Assembly: GCA_964017045.1 (NCBI GenBank)
Contig: OZ024799.1
Coordinates: 27,043,596-27,107,595 of the forward strand
Source of the DNA: Omphiscola glabra
Taxonomy: Eukaryota > Mollusca > Gastropoda > Lymnaeidae
Direction of reading: 5' to 3'
Length of the DNA: 64,000 nt
The notes under the pieces are model-generated. The model was not told where the DNA came from, made no database searches, and saw nothing but the letters and a program-made list of their open reading frames with translations. This document shows positions 1 to 12,185 of this stretch, piece after piece (positions within the stretch are counted from its first letter, which is position 1; every line of letters starts with the position of its first letter). The translations under genes and the position numbers were made by a program.

Positions 1-390
1 GGGCTACATTTATCATTTTGATAGGGTAGGCGGACAGAAAGTGAGGGCGCAGACGGCTACCGAACAAAAATTGGGAGGGTTTCGCACTCACTAGAAATTT
101 TTTATAAATTCAAAATCAACGTGTTCAGTTTGGCGTATACCGTAGTAGTTTCGCCAGTGTACTGTCACATGGATGGGGCTGGGGCGTGGTGAAGCGGAAA
201 TTGATGGCGTCGAAGGCTTCCGAGTGAATGCGAGTTTGAGGGTGCAGGGAGAGGGGGTTGGGAGGGGAGTTATTGAGTCCTTCCCCAGAAACGTTTTGAT
301 ATCTTAAAAATGCAGTGATTCATTCTAGGGCATGCCTAAATTTAGATTTGCATCACTCCCACTTAATCAGGGATGGAAAGAAGTTTAGGG
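1..390. other. No gene seen
   Basis: Mixed-composition sequence with a G-rich stretch near 240-280. I see no conserved coding segment, RNA gene or bounded transposon. Confidence 0.5.
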
Positions 391-600
391 CCCTCATCCT
401 GACTGTGTTTATACAAATGTCCCTCATCCTGGCTGTGTTTATACAAATATCCCTCATCCTGACTGTGTTTATACAAATGTCCCTCAACCTGAATGTGTTT
501 ATACAAATGTCCCTCAACCTGAATGTGTTTATACAAATGTCCCTCATCCTGACTGTGTTTATACAAATGTCCCTCAACCTGAATGTGTTTATACAAATGT
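391..600. repeat. 30-bp minisatellite, 7 copies
   Basis: Seven head-to-tail 30-bp units start at 391, 421, 451, 481, 511, 541 and 571. Each has the core CTGTGTTTATACAAAT or a one-base variant of it. The length is a multiple of three, so several frames on both strands stay open. Those open frames are by-products of the repeat, not genes. Confidence 0.95.
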
Positions 601-1604
601 CATACTTTAAGTTGTTACTAAATAGTATTGTTGTTTTATAATATCGTTTTTTTAAATTAAACAATGTATTTCGTTAAACTGATTTTTAATATAACATAAA
701 TTTAAACAAATATATACGGATATTTCTTTCATACAAAAAGGGGTCGGTCACAAAAAAAGGAGTATACTAAAGTATTACCAGATACAAAAAGAGAAAACAA
801 ATATGGTTTTGTAGAAAAATACTAAATGGCAACTTTTATAACTTGTTTTAGAAACGGTAAAATGTATACTAATTACTTCATTTTTGGAGTATGATGACAA
901 TGTACAAGTAGCACCCTGACCTAGTTTAAGAGTTGATCTTACATCAGAAAGAAATAGAAACTGAAAACTTATTGTCGTTGTTCGTTAGTTGGCAAGAACT
1001 AATTCAAAATGAAGGCCTTTACAACGATGGAAAGTTATTTCAATTCCGTATTGTTCCAAGTATGGGCCACACTTTTCCCCATGTAGTAACAGTAGGTTTT
1101 CTAGTATGTTCCACACTATAAATAAATTGTTGAAATACCGGCATCAAAAGTGATACGTAAACAACATCAGATATGTAGACAGTAGAGCATAAGAAATATT
1201 CACTGACTCCACCATTTCCTTCATTTTATCAAACTTAAAGCTACCGTTCACAACTCTTTAAAAATGTACTGAAAATGACAAACTTGTTGTTTCTTTTTAA
1301 AAAAGAATATATTTCCCTTTATTTTGTAACACTTTTTCTCCAGGGTCGGCTGGGGGGGGGGGGTGGGTGGTTTGACGTGCTCCCACTCATCCGACGCTTC
1401 CACACCCCCCCCCCCCCCACACACACACCGGAGAGATGCCTCTGCCTTTATGAAACACTGGTTGTGAGTAATAAATAAATAAAAGTAACAATATATGTGA
1501 ACAACGGGAAGTAGTGGTGCTGTTTAAACTTAAAACCTGTAGCGGTTTATTTTTGGAGAAGAACAAAAAACGGTACTTAGAATATAATGCTGTATCTGTA
1601 AGAT
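601..1604. other. No gene seen; G and C homopolymer tracts
   Basis: AT-rich sequence without a recognisable coding exon. A G tract near 1,355 and a C tract near 1,405 lie about 40 bp apart and could pair as a hairpin. Confidence 0.5.
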
Positions 1605-1907
1605 TTGATGTCTAGAGTTGCTGTATCTGGCTTTGCTGTGTCTAGAGTTGCTGTGTCTAGAGTTGCTGTGTCTAGAGTTGCTGTGTCTAGATTTGCTGTA
1701 TCTAGAGTTGCTGTACCTAGAGTTGCTGTATCTAGATTTGCCGTATCTAGATTTGCTGTGTCTAGAGTTGCTGTATCTAGATTTGCCGTATCTAGATTTG
1801 CTGTACCTAGAGTTGCTGTATCTAGATTTGCTGTACCTAGAGTTGCTGTATCTAGATTTGCCGTATCTAGATTTCCTGTACTTAGCTTTGCTGTATCTCA
1901 GGAATGA
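1605..1907. repeat. 15-bp minisatellite, about 19 copies
   Basis: About 19 units of a 15-bp motif such as GCTGTATCTAGATTT, varying at a few positions. The 5-codon period keeps frames open on both strands (VAVSR/FAVSR-like on +, YSKSR/YGKSR-like on -). Neither has a conserved flank or start context, so I treat them as repeat artefacts. Confidence 0.95.
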
Positions 1908-3350
1908 AAAGTAATAGTGAGATCGGGTTTTCACAGCAACTTTTCCTTATGAATTGTTGACACTCGTGACCTTTTCTTAACTTGCTCTGTCGGTTTGTTA
2001 GTTTGTGTGTGGTCCAACCTTGCATCTCAATTTTGACCCATTTAATTATTTTTCTATTGTTTAATTTTTTAAAAGGAAGTTCTTATATATAACTTTGTAT
2101 AAAAAATTACGAGAGTTCAAAGGTCAACCGGCCGGGGGGGGGGGGGGGGGGGGGAGAGTGTTTTCAATGTAATAGTACTAGTTAGCGCGACATCATGACA
2201 AGCTAACTAGATTATTTAGCTGATGAAACAATCGAAACGATTGATTTAGAATTTATTGAAATAAATGTAGATAGTCATAGTGATACTCTCTTTAGTTGAG
2301 TATATATCTACAACACACTATTAAGAAATCAATACAGTTACAGAATAATAAAACCGTGAACATGGTGATGGCCAGTGAACTTAATGACTCCTCATAATCT
2401 GTAAACTTGTTTGCTTCGTTTGGTACCCGACTACATGGGTCGACGGGTACCAGGTCAGGTGTGTTTTTTTTCCTCAGGTTTCCGACAGCCCCAGTAAAAA
2501 AAAAAACGCTATACACTTGTCCAGAATTCGATGGGCGAGGTTGGAAAAGCAGGAAGGTCTGACAAAGCCGGAGAAAAGTTAACTTTCAGGGAGCGAGGGG
2601 CGTGACATGGCGAAGAAACAGAGTGGTTTCCCCCCCTCGCAGTTATCGGAACATGTTTGGTGGGGTGCTTGTTTATGATCGCACCAACGGGAATGAAATC
2701 TCCTTTATCAGGTACAGCCATATTTAACATGGGCTAGGCCGTGAAATACTTCACTTGGAGCTGTTAAGCACAAAATATGATGTCAATGAAAATGCTCAAA
2801 TTACGAACGCGTCGCAGGTGTGTGCTCGGTGCATAGCGGTCTCGTTGACTACGCGTTTTGACTTTAATTAATTTATGTATATAGTTAGAGTGTTGTGCTG
2901 GTGAGCATACATAAGACACAGGGTTGTATCTTTCACGTGACACGATAACGTATTTTCTTTTTATATAATCAATTAAAGTTACAAATTACTGCCCCCAAAC
3001 GAATTAATGGGTAAATGGCTCGCCTTATCATAAATCTGACCTGCCTATCCATAAATGATGTCACGCTGTTTTGGTTCGCCCCCCCCCCTTTTTTCCATCA
3101 TCACACAATTTAGACACCCTCATAATAGATGGTAACAAGATGCGTGACGTCATTAATGTGATGACCCCCTAAAAAATTTAATTTGCGTCTACACTCAGTA
3201 AGAGACGCCTTTCAACTTATCTTATTTGTGTGTGTTTGGGGGGGGGGGGGGCACAAACCGAAAGAAATGCTCAGAATGGCACGAGGCTTGCACGAAACAT
3301 CAACCGCGTTTTAAAAACTAATTTACGAGTTAAAATTTTCTCGTTTCTAA
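1908..3350. other. No gene seen; long G tract
   Basis: Non-coding by inspection. It holds a G tract of about 20 bases near 2,134-2,154 and shorter C or G tracts near 3,078 and 3,239. An imperfect inverted repeat around 2,420-2,452 has GGTACCCG and CGGGTACC arms. Confidence 0.5.
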
Positions 3351-3351
3351 A

Positions 3352-3382
3352 CAGAGAGAGAGAAGGGGGAGAGACAGAGAAA

Positions 3383-3414
<32 letters not shown>

Positions 3415-3447
3415 AGACAGGGAGAGACAGCGAGAGAGAGAGAGAGA
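3352..3447. repeat. GA-rich microsatellite
   Basis: Nearly pure purine tract of (GA)n interrupted by short G runs and CAGAGA. Confidence 0.9.
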
Positions 3448-4689
3448 ACTACATTTTGATCAGAATCTTCGAACACTTAAGTTTTTAATTTCTATTTCTT
3501 GTTTCTTTTTCTCCCTTCTTGTCTGTTGAAGAAAGCTTCTTTATCCTGTCATTGACCTCCTTGTCTAAGGGATAATATTTGCAACAATGCGGAATTCAAA
3601 CAACGTGGGTCTTGTCCCTAAATATCCTATCCCATGCACTTTCATCATAAGCTGATTTAGTAACACTGTATTTAACTACCTTTACACCAATATCAAGGTC
3701 TGAAATCCTAATAATAAATTTTGCCAAGTATCAAACATGCGCATTCTATTTTCAAATTATATTACATTTTAAGAACATTACTTTTAAAGTAGGGATAGGT
3801 GTTAAGTTGATTATAAATTGTATGATTGGATTAGGCCCCTTTTTCCAACTTTTTGGTTTTGTTCTCCCCCACTTTGCATTGAAAGATGATAAGTAAGAAA
3901 ATATCCACATCACATCTTTAAGCCCTTAAAACAGCCGAGGCCCACAGCAGTCATAAGGGTTGCTGGGCTCACTGCAGTCGAAGGGGTTGCTGGGCTCACA
4001 CGATGTTTCTAAGGTTAAGTGATACCTAGCATCTCTTCCGTTGCTCTACAAGTGTGGAATGCTGCAAAAATAAAGTAAAGTATTTGCTAAATGCATTCTT
4101 GTATTTTAATTTATCCAAAAAAAAATTGGGGAATAAAAAGATTGAATAGGCTATATTAAGCTTTAAAATGTATACCCTCAAGGGCGTCACAACTTGAATG
4201 AATTTAATTCATGCCCCCATGGCGTGGCGTTGAAAATATCTTTGATCATTATTATGGCTAATTTGGCATTTCCCACACGAAAGTTTGAAATGTCACCTCA
4301 AAATTTTCTGAAAGAAACATTAAATTCAAGTATGCGCCAAAATGCAACCATGCATTTTGAATTTGCACGACTGTCTTCAGCACCCTCAATTTCTGCTCCC
4401 CTTCCCTCACGCTGATCAATGTTACAGTATGGGTTGAAAATAATCTTTTGCCAAATGATTACCCTGGGACAGGCCACAACTAAAGTGAATTCAGTTTATG
4501 TATGACACTGGCACCATTAACGCCTCCCCAGACCCTTAAAAATGTACTTTCCTTGATCAAAAAGTCTAATAGTAATAGAAACATTGAATTCAACTATACT
4601 CTAAAATGCACCTCTTAATTTTTAAATAATAAAACAAATTCTGGGGAAAAGGTACCCAGACACATCCACCGCTCAAGATTCATCTTACT
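3448..4689. other. No gene seen; short direct duplication
   Basis: AT-rich non-coding sequence. Around 3,945-4,000 a segment containing GGGTTGCTGGGCTCAC occurs twice in tandem with differences. Nothing else is recognised. Confidence 0.5.
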
Positions 4690-5390
4690 TCTTACTTATG
4701 CATTTTACTCCGTGTTGGACATAGGGCGTCTACAAGAATGTTCCATTCATTTCTGTCCTGTGGGTTCCTTTCAAATTGCTTCCATGTGTATCCCATACTT
4801 TGATTGTCTGCCTCTAGCTCGCGTCTCCATGTATTTTTAGGGCTTCCTCCCTTTCCTGTGGATTTCATGTTAGGGATTGTCTGGTGATGCTATGTGGAGG
4901 TTTGCGGAGATTGTGCCCTATCCTCGTCCATCTTTTCCTTATGATGTCTTCAGCAATAGGCTCCTGGTATGTTCCATCTAGTAAGTCTTTGTTAGTGATG
5001 ATATGTGGCAATTGGATGTTCATGATCTTTCTAAGGCAAGTGTTTATGAAGGTTTGTACTTTCCACGTAATGCTCGCTGTTGTTCTCCAAGTTTTTGCAC
5101 CATATAGTAGGTTTGTTTTGACATTTGTTTTGAAAATTCTAACATTGGTTTGAAGAGTCAGCTCCTTTTACTCCCATATTATATTTAAAATCACAAATGC
5201 TAACCTAGCCTTTTCAATTCTAACCCTGATATCCGTTCTGATTCAGTATTTTAGTCAAGGGTGCTTCAAGTATGTGAAGGCTTCCACTTCTTCCAGTGAA
5301 TTTCCTACCAGAGAGATAGGCCCTATGCTCTTGGTTGGCTGAGTTTACCATTATGATCTTTGTCTTGCTATTCTTTATATAAAATCACCC
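4690..5390 (-). mobile_element. Decayed LINE, C-terminal part of reverse transcriptase ORF
   Basis: Translation of the minus strand gives the typical C-terminal end of a non-LTR retrotransposon polyprotein. In order I see LEEVEAFTYL, RIEKARLAF, LLYGAKTWRTT, FINTCLRKIMNIQLP, RKRWTRIGHNLRK, ITRQSL, and then, after a frameshift, GSPKNTWRRELEAD and DRNEWNILVDALC with a stop. Stops and frameshifts interrupt it, so it is a dead 5'-truncated copy. The catalytic YADD region is not seen in this fragment. The clade cannot be settled by eye. Confidence 0.8.
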
Positions 5391-5449
5391 TCGATTTCTA
5401 ACCTACACCCCGATGAAAATGATCGATTAATTTGGTGACGAGAGATACA

Positions 5450-5830
5450 CTGCCTAGAAGCGTAGCTACTATTAGTGCCACCATGATGGTCAAATATTTT
5501 TGCCGCTCTCTCTTTCGCGATTCAAATTGTAATTGCCCAAAACTGCCGCACCTCCTTATTAAGAAAATGTGACACCTGATTGAACAATCCCCTCATCCTC
5601 CTTTCTCCGCCACTGGAAGGGGCATAGCTAGAGTGTTTGGCATCTGGGGACATGATTCATTTTTACGCCCTCCCCTCTTAACTCTGAAACTAATTATTTT
5701 CAACCATCAAATACCATCAAAGCCTATTTTGGTGCCCCCGATAGTATGGCGCCCAGGGACTATGTCCCATCCGCCACCCCTTAGCTACGCCTCTAGCCAC
5801 TACCCACTGGCTACTGGCGCCCCCCCCCCC
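5450..5830. mobile_element. Possible non-autonomous hAT-like remnant
   Basis: Contains GCGTAGCTA near 5,459, GGCATAGCTAGAG near 5,621 and CTTAGCTACGCCTC near 5,782. These resemble the terminal motif of the bounded 63-bp MITE at 6,457. The interior is rich in CCC/GGG motifs. I cannot define clean ends or a target duplication, so this is tentative. Confidence 0.35.
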
Positions 5831-6456
5831 AAAAAAAAAAAATATGAAATGCCCCACGGGCAAAAATGTCTGAAAGAAAAAGTGTTAAGTGTGTGTACGT
5901 TTCAATATACAGTAAAGAGTCCATTTTCTGAAATTATTTAGAGACGTTGGAATTTATGATAACCGGGTGTTGGTGCTTACAAAATCCCCCCCCCCCCCTT
6001 TTTTTTTAAAATATTTTTTCTGGCTTGGTTTGGACATTTTCAAAATTTTGATATGGCTACACTGAACCTGATTACGGTGTTTGAAAACGAAGCAGCTCCA
6101 CCTGAATTTAATAAAAATTTTTAGAGAGCGCGTTTCCTGTTTGCGGTCTCTGAGCTCAGCGGTTCTGATTTAGTACGCATTGCAGTCTCCGAGCTCAGCC
6201 GTTCTGATTTTCCGTATCAGAGCCGTATCACTTTGACCTCAGAGTTTGGGGCTACTTCCGTGTATTCTTTAATTTAATGGATATTCCTTAATACGCTAAA
6301 AAAATAATTAAATACGATTAACATTGGCGGGGTGCTATTGCCATTTTCTATATCCATTCTTTTGCTATTTTAATGTTTAGATTCCATTTTCAGCCGTTTT
6401 AATTTCTATTCAGTGAAGTGCGCTTTTATTTCTTATTTGAAATGAAACATAATGAG
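5831..6456. other. No gene seen; 39-bp-offset direct duplication
   Basis: A segment containing GAGCTCAGC, GTTCTGATT and a GCGGTCTC/GCAGTCTC start occurs at about 6,143 and again at about 6,182, with a few differences. The rest is AT-rich non-coding sequence with a C tract near 5,989. Confidence 0.5.
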
Positions 6457-6519
6457 CAGTGGCGTAGCTAGGCTTGATGTCACCCGGTGAGGTCCACCCT
6501 CCCCCTAGCTACGCCACTG
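6457..6519. mobile_element. 63-bp hAT-type MITE
   Basis: Begins CAGTGGCGTAGCTAGG and ends with its exact reverse complement CCTAGCTACGCCACTG. It is flanked by a perfect 8-bp target duplication ATAATGAG (6,449-6,456 and 6,520-6,527). An 8-bp duplication and a CAGTG terminus are typical of the hAT superfamily. At 63 bp it is about as small as such an element can be. Confidence 0.85.
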
Positions 6520-8129
6520 ATAATGAGCAATTGGTCTATTTCATAAAAAAATAAGATAAAGAACTCATTAACTGTAGGCTTTATGTTTTGTTACTTCCTC
6601 AGTTTATAATAATATTTAAAAAAATAACAGCCTTCATAAATATGTTTAAAAGCCAACGCGAATTCTCGTGATTGTAAATGCTATCTGAATAGTAAAAAAA
6701 AAAAAAGAATCAGTTTGTTTTTTTTTCAACCATGAACACAAAGCGTGTGTGTGTGTGGGCAGGGGCGTGTGGTGTGTGTGTGTGTGGGGGGTGGTATGAT
6801 TTTGGTTGATCGTTATTTATTCATTATATACTCCTAACGCTACCCTACAAATAATGCGAAATCTTGACATTACAAATATTTTAAAGAGAATGTGACAACA
6901 TAAATTTCAGTTTTAGGAGATAGCAATTTTAATGTGTATTTTTAAAAGCCAATTGCGTAATACAATTCAAAGTGTATTGGCAAGACGTCAAAGAAGTGCA
7001 GGGATGCTATCACTATGACGTAGGAAAATTGATTTCACGAGCTAGAGATTAAAATTTACGGAATTATATTTCGAAAAAAGGGCTCTCGATTTTTTGTAAA
7101 TAAAATGACACAAGTAAATTAAAACATCAATCTCTGTGAGGCCACAAGAAATTGCAGCTAAAATATCCGTTGTTGTGTTTTCTAAAAAGTGAAATTTTTC
7201 AGTTTGAATGTCTATTTATAGTTTTAAAAAGTATTAGAACTGGAATGGGCAAAAGATAACCCCCCCCCCCCCCCCCCCTTCCGATTGTTAACTCAAGACC
7301 CGCGGGTCTAAAGAATATTTTTTGGGTTGATAAGCCACGGGAGGACATTCCAGTTATGTCAAAATTAAATTCACTACGAGATATACTGGATAAATTCGTT
7401 TTATGAGATTGTAAACCGTTTAGAGTAAATTTGGGGTTAAGACATGGATACATTGGAAATAGCGACGGTGACGTGCGATACCAAATAAACATCCACTGAT
7501 TCTGAATTTTGTCATTAAATATAACAAAACTGATTATAAATCACGATATGTGAGAATTTGAGATCCAGGATTTGGGTGAAACTGTAGCAATAAACTGTTT
7601 AAGAACGGGTTAGTCACCACTAATGTGCCCCCTATGTTTCTCTAATATGATTTTGGAAACATTATCTAGACTTAGATTTAAAAAGAAAATTTGGCTGATA
7701 CATTCCTCCCTCTTAATCACAGATACCTAAGATCGACTCTGTTAAGGGGAATTTTTACTTTAAGCATGGTGGCATGGAACGAAACATGTAAAAATTAGTT
7801 TGTTCCCCAATATATAAATATTTACCAGCGTGTTCCACCGGCTGTTGAAAAAAATAAAATCTTTATAATCACTCTTAAAGTCAACATTGCCACTAAAATA
7901 GTGAAGTCCCATGGCATAAGATGGTTGTTTTTCGCGCTTGAGAAATACATTTAGATGTATTGGGTAAATTGTTCTAGTTTACATTGTTTTGTCTTTGCAT
8001 ATATATATATATTAATAGACCAGTAGCTTAAAAAAAAACAACAACCTAAGATGTCTAAAAATATTTTTAAAAGAAAATTTTAGAAGCTCATTTTTAAAAT
8101 CATTTCCTTTATTTTTTAGCAGTAGATTT
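6520..8129. other. No gene seen; microsatellite and C tract
   Basis: AT-rich non-coding sequence. It includes a (GT)n tract at about 6,744-6,790, an 18-base C tract near 7,261 and a short (AT)n run near 8,000. Confidence 0.55.
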
Positions 8130-8290
8130 GGAAAAAGGGGGGGGGGGGTATTGTGGGGCGCTTCGCCCCTCCTGGTGGCCCTTTTTCCTTTATATTTAGG
8201 GGTGGCATTTTTGGCCATCTGGAGAGTTATTTTCATGAAAGAGGGTGGCAGAAAGCTTGACCCGCCCCGGGCGGCACTAACCCTGGCTAT
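8130..8290 (+). repeat. Dispersed repeat, copy A
   Basis: Shares a degenerate block with 13,150-13,300 on the same strand: a CTTTTT-CTTTATATT core, a GGGTGGCATTTTTGGCC-like stretch, then TTTTCATG-AAG-GGGTGGCA. This is probably a non-autonomous transposon family with GGGCGGCA-type ends. I could not define its termini. Confidence 0.45.
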
Positions 8291-8844
8291 TACATTTATT
8301 TTTAGTCACGTTGAGTAGGCATGTCCTAAATTAGCCTACACTTTTTGGGTTTTTTTCATCTTGCGCAACTTACCATACCAATACCTCGAATGATTAAACA
8401 TTAATAACATAATTCCATTTTTTGACATATGTAAATTCATAACTAAAGGAACCTTCCAAAATTCGCCTTTAAGCGCACACACACATTTCGCCAATGTTAC
8501 TTATAGTAAAGCGCTAATTCCTATGTTAAAGTGAAAAAATTTACACATTTAGATCTATTTCGAATTTTTGTCTGGGTGATCTCATGTCTCGGTTAATAGT
8601 GAGATCTTGGTTTGTTTGCACTACGATATTTGTTTGAGTATGAAACATTCGTTTTGGCATTAATAATTTATTTAAAAGCAATGCCACTGCCTTCTGCACT
8701 GCTCGCTCGTTTAGCTAAGCGTGGAATACTAGAAGCTAAAAATGACATAAAAAATAAAGGAGGCTTGTCCAAGTCAGGTTAGTGAAGAAGATGCTTAGAG
8801 TTAGAGTGACAACTTAGAGTTAGAGTTAAAGAGTAAGAGAGATG
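8291..8844. other. No gene seen
   Basis: Non-coding sequence left of the Merlin transposon, with a short repeated TTAGAGTTAGAGT motif near 8,800-8,830. The last eight bases, GAGAGATG (8,837-8,844), are the left target duplication of that element. Confidence 0.5.
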
Positions 8845-10225
8845 GTTAATCTACCACTTGAGCGTCGGCCAAGAAAACATCCTGTTGTTCCGGTTTGAAG
8901 GGCTATTTAAACAATTATTCTTATATTGTTGTCTGTTAATGGTTCCGCTCATGTTGTTTAGCGCGATACATTTAAATAATTGTTACTAACTAAGCTACCG
9001 ATATGGCAGGAAGTAAAGAGGAGAGACTACAATAGTGCCAATGCATGAAGTGTTTGATACTGACCAGATACGAAATGAAGAAGTATGGCGGCTGTCCACA
9101 CTACTGCCAAATTTGTCAGACCCTAATTCAGCACTACGATGGTGTGTGCATCGACACCTGTTAAAAATCAGTATGTCATGTGGTGTCTGCAATGGGCTGT
9201 GCAGATTGAACAGATACGCTCAAGGACAGGACGGTCTCAGGTGGGCCTGTGCTGCATGCAGCTACAGGAAGTCAGTACGAGAAGGCTCTTTCTTTGCTGG
9301 AAGTCACCTTAGCATCCAGCAAATTATTATTTTAGCCTACTGCTGGTGTTGTGATATGCCACAATTGCAGATGGCACGCAAGGCAGACGTCTCAAATGTC
9401 ACTATTGTGTCGGACTGGTGTAATTTTATGCGGTAGGAATGCAAAACCTGGCTGGCTGCGAATGCTTCTGAAATTGGGGGTTTCGACGATCAAGGCCAAT
9501 CCATTGTTGTTGAAATAGATGAAACAAAATATTTCCACAGGAAATACCATCGTGGACAGTGGAGAGAGGGTCATTGGGTTTTCGGTGGCATGGAAAGAGA
9601 GAGTGGGCGCTGCTTTCTTATCGAAGTGCCAGACCGACGTGCTACAACTTTACAAGAGTGCATCGAAAGATTTATACTTCCAGGATCACTTATTGTATCC
9701 GACGGTTGAACGGCGTATGCCAATATAAACCAAATAAGACATGGTATTTATGAACACTCCGTTGTGGTACATCAACACAATTTTGTGGATCCAGATGACA
9801 CTGATGTCCACACACAGAATGTGGAAAACATGTGGATGCGCGCAAAGCGCAAACTGAAGAGACAGTTTGGCACTAGCCGCGATCTTTTTCCTTCATATTT
9901 ACATGAATTTATGTACCGCAACCGTTTTTGCGGAAATGATATTTTCAAAAACTTCATTGTGACCTTGGGGGAGAACTATGGATAATTTCATTTTCAAACA
10001 TTAAATTGTTTAAATTGTTATAAATATATTAATTTTTTTAAAATTACATTGTTTTAGTTTTTCTATTTAAAAATTGTTTTGTGTTATTAGTATCATTATA
10101 TATGTGCTTGAATGAATAAGTACAATGTCATACAAAACAATAAGGGTAATAATTATTGTTTAAATAGTCCTTCAAACCGGAACAACTGGATTTTTTCTTG
10201 GCCGACGCTCAAGTGGTAGATTACT
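8845..10225 (+). mobile_element. Full-length Merlin DNA transposon
   Basis: The 1,381-bp element has terminal inverted repeats of about 75-80 bp. The left end begins GTTAATCTACCACTTGAGCG and the right end, reverse-complemented, begins AGTAATCTACCACTTGAGCG. A perfect 8-bp target duplication GAGAGATG flanks it (8,837-8,844 and 10,226-10,233), which fits Merlin. Inside lies one transposase frame of the ISXO2/IS1595 type (see 9,035-9,985). Both ends and both target duplications are intact, which points to a fairly recent insertion. Confidence 0.92.
9035..9985 (+). pseudogene. Merlin transposase, two in-frame stop codons
   Basis: One uninterrupted register of about 317 codons (ATG at 9,041, TAA at 9,983-9,985) is broken only by TAG at 9,434 and TGA at 9,707. 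No frameshifts are needed. The N-terminal part has a Cys-x2-Cys (CGVC) and a later WACAAC pair, as in a zinc ribbon. The core carries VEIDETKYFHRKYHRG, GHWVFGGMERESGRCFL and IVSDG followed by TGA, then TAYAN. It continues HNFVDPDDTDVHTQNVENMW, so the aspartates and glutamate expected of a DDE enzyme are present. The second stop sits where related transposases normally have Trp (SDGW-x-AY), consistent with TGG to TGA. The copy should be unable to encode its own transposase. Confidence 0.9.
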
Positions 10226-10233
10226 GAGAGATG

Positions 10234-12185
10234 GATGGTCATTTTAAAAATATTTACTAATTTACTAGTAATTAGTTAGAAGTATTTACTCTCATTTTAA
10301 AAATTAATTGAACAGGCAAATATGCCTAATTGCTACTAATCTTTATCATTGACTTAAGACTAAAGACTTCAGTAATTGAATTTGTATAGGGTATAATTAT
10401 AAGGCAAGGCTTAAGGATCAATTCTGGAGTAATTAATAGTAAATAATACTATTATTACTATCGAGTATAGAAGTGCCTGCGCACACAGCATCTGTGTACT
10501 TACCAAAACTATGGACCTAAGCCTAAGTACACCGCGGCAAAAAATTACCATTGACCTTGTCTTGATATGGCTGTTAGATATAATCTTGTGCGGTCTTTTG
10601 GTTAATGCTAGATTGCGGCTAGATGACGGAGATGATACAGCAAATGTGGAATAGGGATCAGTTTCCAAATGCAGATCAAGTTACTTGGCTGAAAACTTCT
10701 TTATATGAAGTGGCTATTCGGACCCGGAAAAGAGTGAAGCTACAAAGGGACCCGGGTCTCTTTAGACTAATATTAAATTGCGATATTCAAATGTCATTTG
10801 TAGCAGTTTATTTTTGTTAAACTGAAGAAATAAGTTTACAAACACTATTTTTATAGTCCATTCAACCGTTTTTCATTTGATACCAAATTTTGTCTTACAA
10901 CCCAACAATAATATTTTAAATATTTTTTAATAAAACCAACCTCTCATTTTTTTCTGGGTCTGAATCCCAGGTCCCCTAATAGCCACAGCTTCATTCTATT
11001 TCTCATCTGTATATATTATATTATTAAATTGTTATGTTCATTAGTAACAAAAGCATTTTTATTTTGGGGTAAAAATGTACCTTATGTGCCGATTATCAAG
11101 TGTTTAAACTTAAAAAAGATCCGGTGGCCTTTACTTTAATAATAATACAGTAAATTGCGTTAATGTAACCCTACCTCCGGCTCCCATATAGTTTTAATGA
11201 TTAGCACAAAATCTTGGGACCAAAGCAAAGTGCTGATATTTGCAGTGATAAGCTATTCCCAGGTCCAGCCAACATGATGATCTTAAACAGATACTTTTTC
11301 TGAAAAAAAAAAGATGTGTTGGACACAAATTTTAACACAATCACGGCAGTGCTCCCCAAGCATTTTTTTAACCAAACCCCCCCCCCCCCCCCCCCCCCCA
11401 TCTGATCACAAAATGTTATAATGCTCCACACCAAAACACACAAATTAGTGGGGGAAAAAAAAAGAGGTCTTCATGCTGCCTTAAAGAAGATTAAATTTCA
11501 AATTTTCTGCATTTTTTTTATCTAGCTCTAAGATTCACAATTGTTTGATATAATTTACAATGATTGAAAATATATTTGTAAAATTATTGCAAAATAATAA
11601 TTAAAGTGGTTAACTTTAAAAAATTCATGCTTTAACATTACCCACAATACCCACAACCCCTTTTCTTTTGAAACAAATTTTATTGCCTATATCCCAGAGC
11701 TTTTACCACAAATATAAAGGAACTTACTCATATCTCCCTCATAACCCCCAAAATAATAACAAAAAGATTTATATTTTGTAGAAAAAACATTTGTTACATG
11801 AACGTCATGCCTTCCAAGCCTTGCGCAAAGTAAAAATACAAGTACTACTTTTGTTTAATCTTGCAGGTATTAAATGAATAAAAAAACTTAATTAAGAGTA
11901 TAACATAAATTTTATAAGTACTGGTCAGGCCAAAGAGTTGAAAATAAAGAAAGACAGAGGCATTGGTTTTGCTAGGCACACCGCCACATAGTGTTGTGAA
12001 CTGGATTCCAGTTCACAACAGTAGTGCCAGCCTAATAATATTTACTATGTCTAAAAATAGACTCATAGATAATAACTATACCTTTTTGTCTGAATTGAGA
12101 AATGGTCCTCTCTCCTCATCCAAATTTAGATTTATTTTGATTTTTTGGGAAATGGGATCATTTTGTTTAATGTTTATATTTTCAG
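10234..12185. other. No gene confirmed
   Basis: AT-rich sequence before the first PQBP1 exon I recognise. It includes a short open stretch at 10,623-10,820 that looks protein-like but matches nothing I know, a 20-base C tract near 11,380, and a perfect 13-bp-arm palindrome at 11,992-12,020. The missing PQBP1 first exon could lie here or further upstream; I did not find it. Confidence 0.45.

Noticed and set aside
1530..1934. Basic YSKSR-repeat frame on minus
   Set aside because: It comes from the 15-bp minisatellite and is open in several frames; there is no conserved end.
2420..2452. GGTACCCG/CGGGTACC inverted repeat as a possible LTR or operator
   Set aside because: It is short, imperfect and isolated, with no second LTR, primer site or coding region.
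10623..10820. A 65-codon frame that looks protein-like (FPNADQVTWLKTSLYE)
   Set aside because: I recognise no family and see no clear splice sites; it may be a transposon relic, but I cannot support it as a gene.
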